DNA from: Deltaproteobacteria bacterium
Lineage (GTDB): Bacteria; Myxococcota; XYA12-FULL-58-9
Reading direction: 5' to 3'
Length of the DNA: 37,721 nucleotides
Assembly: GCA_016218825.1 (NCBI GenBank)
Contig: JACRCV010000120.1
Location: forward strand, 1 to 37,721
The notes beneath the pieces were generated by a model. It was not told the origin of the DNA, ran no database searches, and saw only the letters and a list, made by a program, of their open reading frames with translations. A program made the position numbers and the translations under genes. This document shows, piece after piece, positions 33,904-37,721 of this stretch (position 1 is its first letter; each line of letters starts with the position of its first letter).

Positions 33904-33925
33904 GAGGGCCCCAGAAGGGGCCCTC
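33904..33925 (-). terminator. Copied groEL terminator hairpin
   Basis: The stem GAGGGCCCC-TTCT-GGGGCCCTC (minus strand) is followed by only TTTCTATTG, so it is weaker than the original at 36584-36615. Confidence 0.6.
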
Positions 33926-33958
33926 TCGTTACTGCCTGCTCGATCTAGGCCCTTCCGC

Positions 33959-34306
<348 letters not shown>

Positions 34307-34309
<3 letters not shown>

Positions 34310-34379
34310 CGGGGGTGAGGGCGAGCGGCGCCGGTAAGTCGCGATCGATGTCGCGCACCACATCGATGACGTCGCTGGC
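34307..34379 (-). pseudogene. Fragment of a paralogous lipoprotein gene
   Basis: It matches 33316-33388, inside the lipoprotein gene, without gaps and with five differences in 73 positions. The encoded peptide, [20 protein letters not shown], corresponds to [19 protein letters not shown]. It is joined at one side to the groEL fragment and at the other to the barrel-like gene fragment. As it is diverged, it comes from a paralogue, not from the adjacent gene. Confidence 0.8.
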
Positions 34380-34381
34380 CT

Positions 34382-34804
34382 GCATCGGCTTCGACGCGCG
34401 CGTCGGTGGGTGCCTCGGCGGTCGGCTTGACGTATCTCGGAGCGGTGGCCGAGGCGACGCTCGGCGACACGTTCTTTGTCGGCGCTGGCCCACTCGTCGC
34501 CAGAGGCGGTTGGACGTCGGTGAAGGAATCGGCGAGCTCGACGGGGGCCTCGCAGGAAGCCACGGTGGCGGGCGCCGCTTTCATCCCGGGCGCCGACATC
34601 CGGTTGGGCCTAGGACTGGGCGGCTCGTCAGGCGGCAGGCGACGCAACCAGTTCACGATCACCCTAGACGCCAAGATCATGTCGGCGCCAGTCACCGAGG
34701 TCAAACAGAGCGGCCGCACCGCGGGCGCCAGCCAATCGGTGACGGTCGGCAACCGCGTGATCGGCATCGCGCCGATGCTGTTCTTCGGCTACGACGGCAA
34801 GTAG
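34382..34804 (+). pseudogene. 5'-truncated outer-membrane barrel-like gene
   Basis: The frame is open from 34370 and encodes about 140 residues. They have alternating hydrophobic/polar beta-strand character: [24 protein letters not shown], then [30 protein letters not shown], and a final GIAPMLFFGYDGK. This resembles the C-terminal strands of an outer-membrane barrel of the kind common in myxobacteria. There is no signal peptide. The sequence begins exactly where the lipoprotein-gene fragment ends. I read it as the 3' end of a larger gene cut by the rearrangement; a GTG at 34406 could start a short product, but export would fail. Confidence 0.6.
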
Positions 34805-34810
34805 CGTGGG

Positions 34811-35242
34811 TCAGGCCGACGCGGCCGCGGGACGTACCCTCAGACCCATGGCGTCAGCGTTCTGCGCGACGCGCGGGTCGGTCGAAAACACCAGCTCGAG
34901 GCCTGCGGCCTTGGCCAGATCGATGGTCGCCAGGTGAATCGCGTCCAGGCTGCGCACCGGCTCGACGAAGAACGGCTCTCGGGCCCTGGAGAGAACCGGC
35001 TGATCGATCGCCCGCAGGGCACACGACTGCTCGATGTCAGACATCTGTTTCTTGAGCGCGGTGTACACTCGCGGCGGGATCTCGCGGTTGTTCAGCGCGC
35101 GGAGCAGGGCCCGATGCCCTTCGAGGAAGGTGAGCGTGGAGGCCAGGAGCCGCTCTTGTTCGGCGATCTCGCGCGCCAGGCTTTCGTCGCCTTGCAGCAC
35201 CGCGAACAAGAGCGCGCTCGACTCGAGATAGGCAGTGGTCAC
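34811..35242 (-). CDS. PIN-domain (VapC-like) toxin
   Basis: It is predicted to be an RNase of a type II toxin-antitoxin pair. The 143-residue product has the PIN pattern: TTAYLESSALL at the N-terminus, LASTLTFLEGHRALLRA, VRSLDAIHLATI and VFSTDPRVAQNADAMG. The acidic metal site would be Glu7 (usually Asp), Glu in FLEGH, Asp in SLDAIH and Asp in STDPR. The substitution of Asp by Glu at the first position may weaken activity or be tolerated. The start overlaps the antitoxin stop by 4 bp, the usual toxin-antitoxin arrangement. Converges with the truncated barrel gene, 6 bp away. Confidence 0.88.
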   Translation of the reverse strand: MTTAYLESSALLFAVLQGDESLAREIAEQERLLASTLTFLEGHRALLRALNNREIPPRVYTALKKQMSDIEQSCALRAIDQPVLSRAREPFFVEPVRSLDAIHLATIDLAKAAGLELVFSTDPRVAQNADAMGLRVRPAAASA

Positions 35243-35529
35243 GCGCCCCGCTCTTCGTCGAGGATGGCCGCCACCCTTCCGGGCGGAAGGAGATCAGCGG
35301 CGTTGATCCCATAGCTCTTGCGATCGGCCCAGCGCCTGTCGTTGGGGCGCTTCGCCGGCACGAAGTCGGCGGCGACCAAGGGATCATCGTGGCCGCGAAC
35401 CGCCCGGCGCACCTCCACCATCGGCCTGCCGCGGTAGGTGACGAGAAGGCGCTCGCCCTGCACCACCCCACGCACGTACCGAGCGAGGTGGGCTTTGAAC
35501 TGCTTCAACCCGGCCGACTTCATGATCAC
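35239..35529 (-). CDS. Phd/YefM-family antitoxin
   Basis: The product is 96 residues. It begins MKSAGLKQFKAHLARYVRGVVQGERLLVTYRGRPMVEV-like (short pieces: LKQFKAHLARYV, GERLLVTYRGRPMVEV), the N-terminal DNA-binding fold of Phd/YefM proteins, with a C-terminal tail that should wrap the PIN toxin. GTG 35529 has AGAGGA 6 bp upstream; ATG 35523 is a second choice. It should repress its own operon. Repeat copy D lies about 77 bp upstream in the same orientation. Confidence 0.85.
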   Translation of the reverse strand: MIMKSAGLKQFKAHLARYVRGVVQGERLLVTYRGRPMVEVRRAVRGHDDPLVAADFVPAKRPNDRRWADRKSYGINAADLLPPGRVAAILDEERGA

Positions 35530-35606
35530 AATGTATCCTCTTCAAAGGGTCACTTCAAGTGGACGGCTGCACGCGCGTCCCCGCCGCATTCTTCGCCGCC
35601 GCACTG

Positions 35607-35690
35607 GATTCCCGCGCCGCGGCAGGCGTCGCTCTCGGCCCGCCCCCCTGGTGGGGCGGGCACCATCGGTTCAACTCGAGAGCGCGATCG
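35607..35690 (-). repeat. Dispersed GC-rich repeat, copy D (upstream of the antitoxin gene)
   Basis: On the minus strand it reads CGAGTTGAACCGATG, then GCCCGCCCCACC with its partner GGGGGCGGGC, GGCCGAGAGCGACGCC, a short GC hairpin, and GCGCGGGAATCC. The first half matches copy B base for base apart from a few changes; the GGGTGGGG block of A-C is missing. It points towards the antitoxin gene at 35529. Confidence 0.8.
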
Positions 35691-35796
35691 CATTGGCCCC
35701 TGGGTGGGGCGAGGAGGGGGCCTCATCTGTGGCTCGCGCGAGCCCAGTGGCTGTCGCGAGCATGGTGTGCTTCGATGCGGCCTCTGGAGGAATGCC

Positions 35797-36057
35797 ATGC
35801 GGAACTTTCTGTTGGGTTGCAGCGTGTCGGTCGCGTTTGTCGCCGGGCTGTTGGCCTCGGACCGGTTGATCCCGCCGGCCAAGGCGGCGACGACGACCTC
35901 GAAGTGGGAGTACCTGTGCGAGCCGAAGATGCCCAAGCCCTGGAAGGAGGAGGGCGAGGCGGTGCTCCGCGACCTCGGCGCCGAGGGCTGGGAGCTGGTG
36001 CTGCAGATGCAGAACCCCAACATGGATGTGTGGTGCTTCAAGCGCCCGGGCCGGTAG
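35797..36057 (+). CDS. Small exported DUF4177-like protein
   Basis: The product is 86 residues. An N-terminal signal peptide or anchor (LLGCSVSVAFVAGLLASDRL) is followed by a DUF4177-like domain: KWEYLCEPKMPKPWKEE, LRDLGAEGWELVL, VWCFKRP. The GAEGWELV and FKRP motifs are typical of that small domain, whose function is unknown. ATG 35797 has GGAGG 6 bp upstream. The domain is cut at the right length, so the protein looks complete. It lies between the toxin-antitoxin pair and groEL on the plus strand. Confidence 0.78.
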   Translation: MRNFLLGCSVSVAFVAGLLASDRLIPPAKAATTTSKWEYLCEPKMPKPWKEEGEAVLRDLGAEGWELVLQMQNPNMDVWCFKRPGR

Positions 36058-36103
36058 GGGAACGTGCCGTGGGCCGGGCGCGGGAAATGGCCCCGGCACC
36101 GCC

Positions 36104-36376
36104 GTGGTGTCTGGCTCGGGCAGCGGTGTGAGTGGCGCCGGGCGAACCGGCACCGGCGCGGGCGGAGGCTCGGGCACCGGCGCCGCCACGACCACACGAG
36201 CCAAGGCTTCGCCCAAGCCGCCGGTGGCGAAACCGCCGACCCCCGAAGAGCTCGAGCGCCTGCGCCGCCAACGCGAGGCTGCGGCTGCCAGAGCCGCGGC
36301 CGCCGAGGCCCAGCGCCAGCTGCTCATTGGCCACGAAGGCGGCTACCACGAGGTGACGGCGACGCCGACGCAGTAG
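36104..36376 (+). CDS. Possible low-complexity protein with coiled coil
   Basis: An open frame gives about 90 residues from GTG 36104. It has a Gly/Ser/Thr-rich region (SGSGSGVSGAGRTGTGAGGG), a Pro/Lys linker (KASPKPPVAKPPTPEE), a short coiled coil (LERLRRQREAAAARAAAAEA) and the tail LIGHEGGYHEVTATPTQ. The composition is protein-like and ordered in blocks, but there is no ribosome site and the start is arbitrary; the frame is open back to 36026 inside the DUF4177 gene. It may be a real small protein, the 3' end of a broken gene, or chance in GC-rich DNA. Confidence 0.35.
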   Translation: MVSGSGSGVSGAGRTGTGAGGGSGTGAATTTRAKASPKPPVAKPPTPEELERLRRQREAAAARAAAAEAQRQLLIGHEGGYHEVTATPTQ

Positions 36377-36583
36377 GCGTCGAGCCGCGCGGCGCTCCAC
36401 GTGAGCCCACTCGGCCGACCCGCGTCAGGCGGACTGGAAGGTGAGCCCCGCGGGAGCGGGGCGAAGACGCGGCGCAGGAGCGCCGCGGCCGAGGCCGAAG
36501 GCCGAGCCTGCAAGGAGGCCGGCCCGCGCGCCGCGCGCGGGCGACGCCCAGAGGGCAGGCAGACGTCAGAAACGCTGAAACCA
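36377..36583. other. GC-rich intergenic region with short palindromes
   Basis: No gene is supported. Short inverted repeats are present: GCCCCGC-GGGA-GCGGGGC at 36446-36463 and GGCCGAGGCCGAAGGCC around 36490. They are not similar to the four-copy repeat. Confidence 0.45.
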
Positions 36584-36615
36584 GAAAAAGAAAGAGGGCC
36601 CCAGAAGGGGCCCTC
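36584..36615 (-). terminator. Intrinsic terminator of groEL
   Basis: On the minus strand a 9-bp stem GAGGGCCCC-TTCT-GGGGCCCTC is followed by TTTCTTTTTC. It lies 33 bp after the groEL stop and is a textbook rho-independent terminator. Confidence 0.9.
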
Positions 36616-36648
36616 TCGTTACTGCCTGCTCGATCTAGGCCCTTCCGC

Positions 36649-37721
<1,073 letters not shown>

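Overview
The window is high-GC DNA with long, strongly biased reading frames. It is rich in predicted lipoproteins, regulatory domains (FHA, MshEN, receiver-like, KAP) and intergenic repeats. This gene mix suggests a myxobacterium-like organism (Myxococcota or an uncultured relative of the former Deltaproteobacteria). That placement is inference from gene content, not a phylogenetic result. The odd length, and a right edge lying inside a sequence repeated elsewhere in the window, suggest this may be a whole assembly contig.

Left part (1-7423): a nearly complete set of [NiFe]-hydrogenase maturation genes, in the order hypA, hypB, (hypC on the opposite strand), hypF, hypD, hypE. It is followed by a UreH/TauE-like membrane protein with a His-rich loop, probably for nickel, and a small lipoprotein. 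The hydrogenase subunits themselves are not here. Middle (7420-18574): a DTW/pseudouridine-synthase fusion for RNA modification; NADP-type glutamate dehydrogenase; a 1005-residue receiver-like/PEP-synthase-like protein; an MshEN-FHA protein overlapping a methylmalonyl-CoA mutase catalytic subunit; and an exported protein with a GT39-like membrane glycosyltransferase.

18588-24406 (minus strand) is the most system-like unit. A methyl-accepting chemotaxis-type receptor is followed by a cysteine desulfurase, a 99-residue and a 63-residue protein of unknown function, two V4R-like proteins and a KAP-family P-loop NTPase, mostly with overlaps or very short gaps. I know of no described pathway with this set. 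24689-33829 holds a large lipoprotein, a lipoprotein joining lamin-tail-like domains to a phosphohistidine plus ATP-grasp module, the AceE-type pyruvate dehydrogenase E1, and a Gly-rich lipoprotein.

The right end (33830-37721) is rearranged. An internally deleted groEL copy with its terminator is joined to a piece of a lipoprotein-gene paralogue and to a 5'-truncated barrel-like gene. Then come a Phd/PIN toxin-antitoxin pair, a DUF4177-like protein and the 3' two-thirds of an intact groEL running off the edge. A GC-rich dispersed repeat with hairpins occurs four times (113-230, 8786-8861, 27218-27368, 35607-35690), each time just upstream of a gene and in the same orientation relative to it. 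No tRNA, rRNA, CRISPR array or transposase was recognised.
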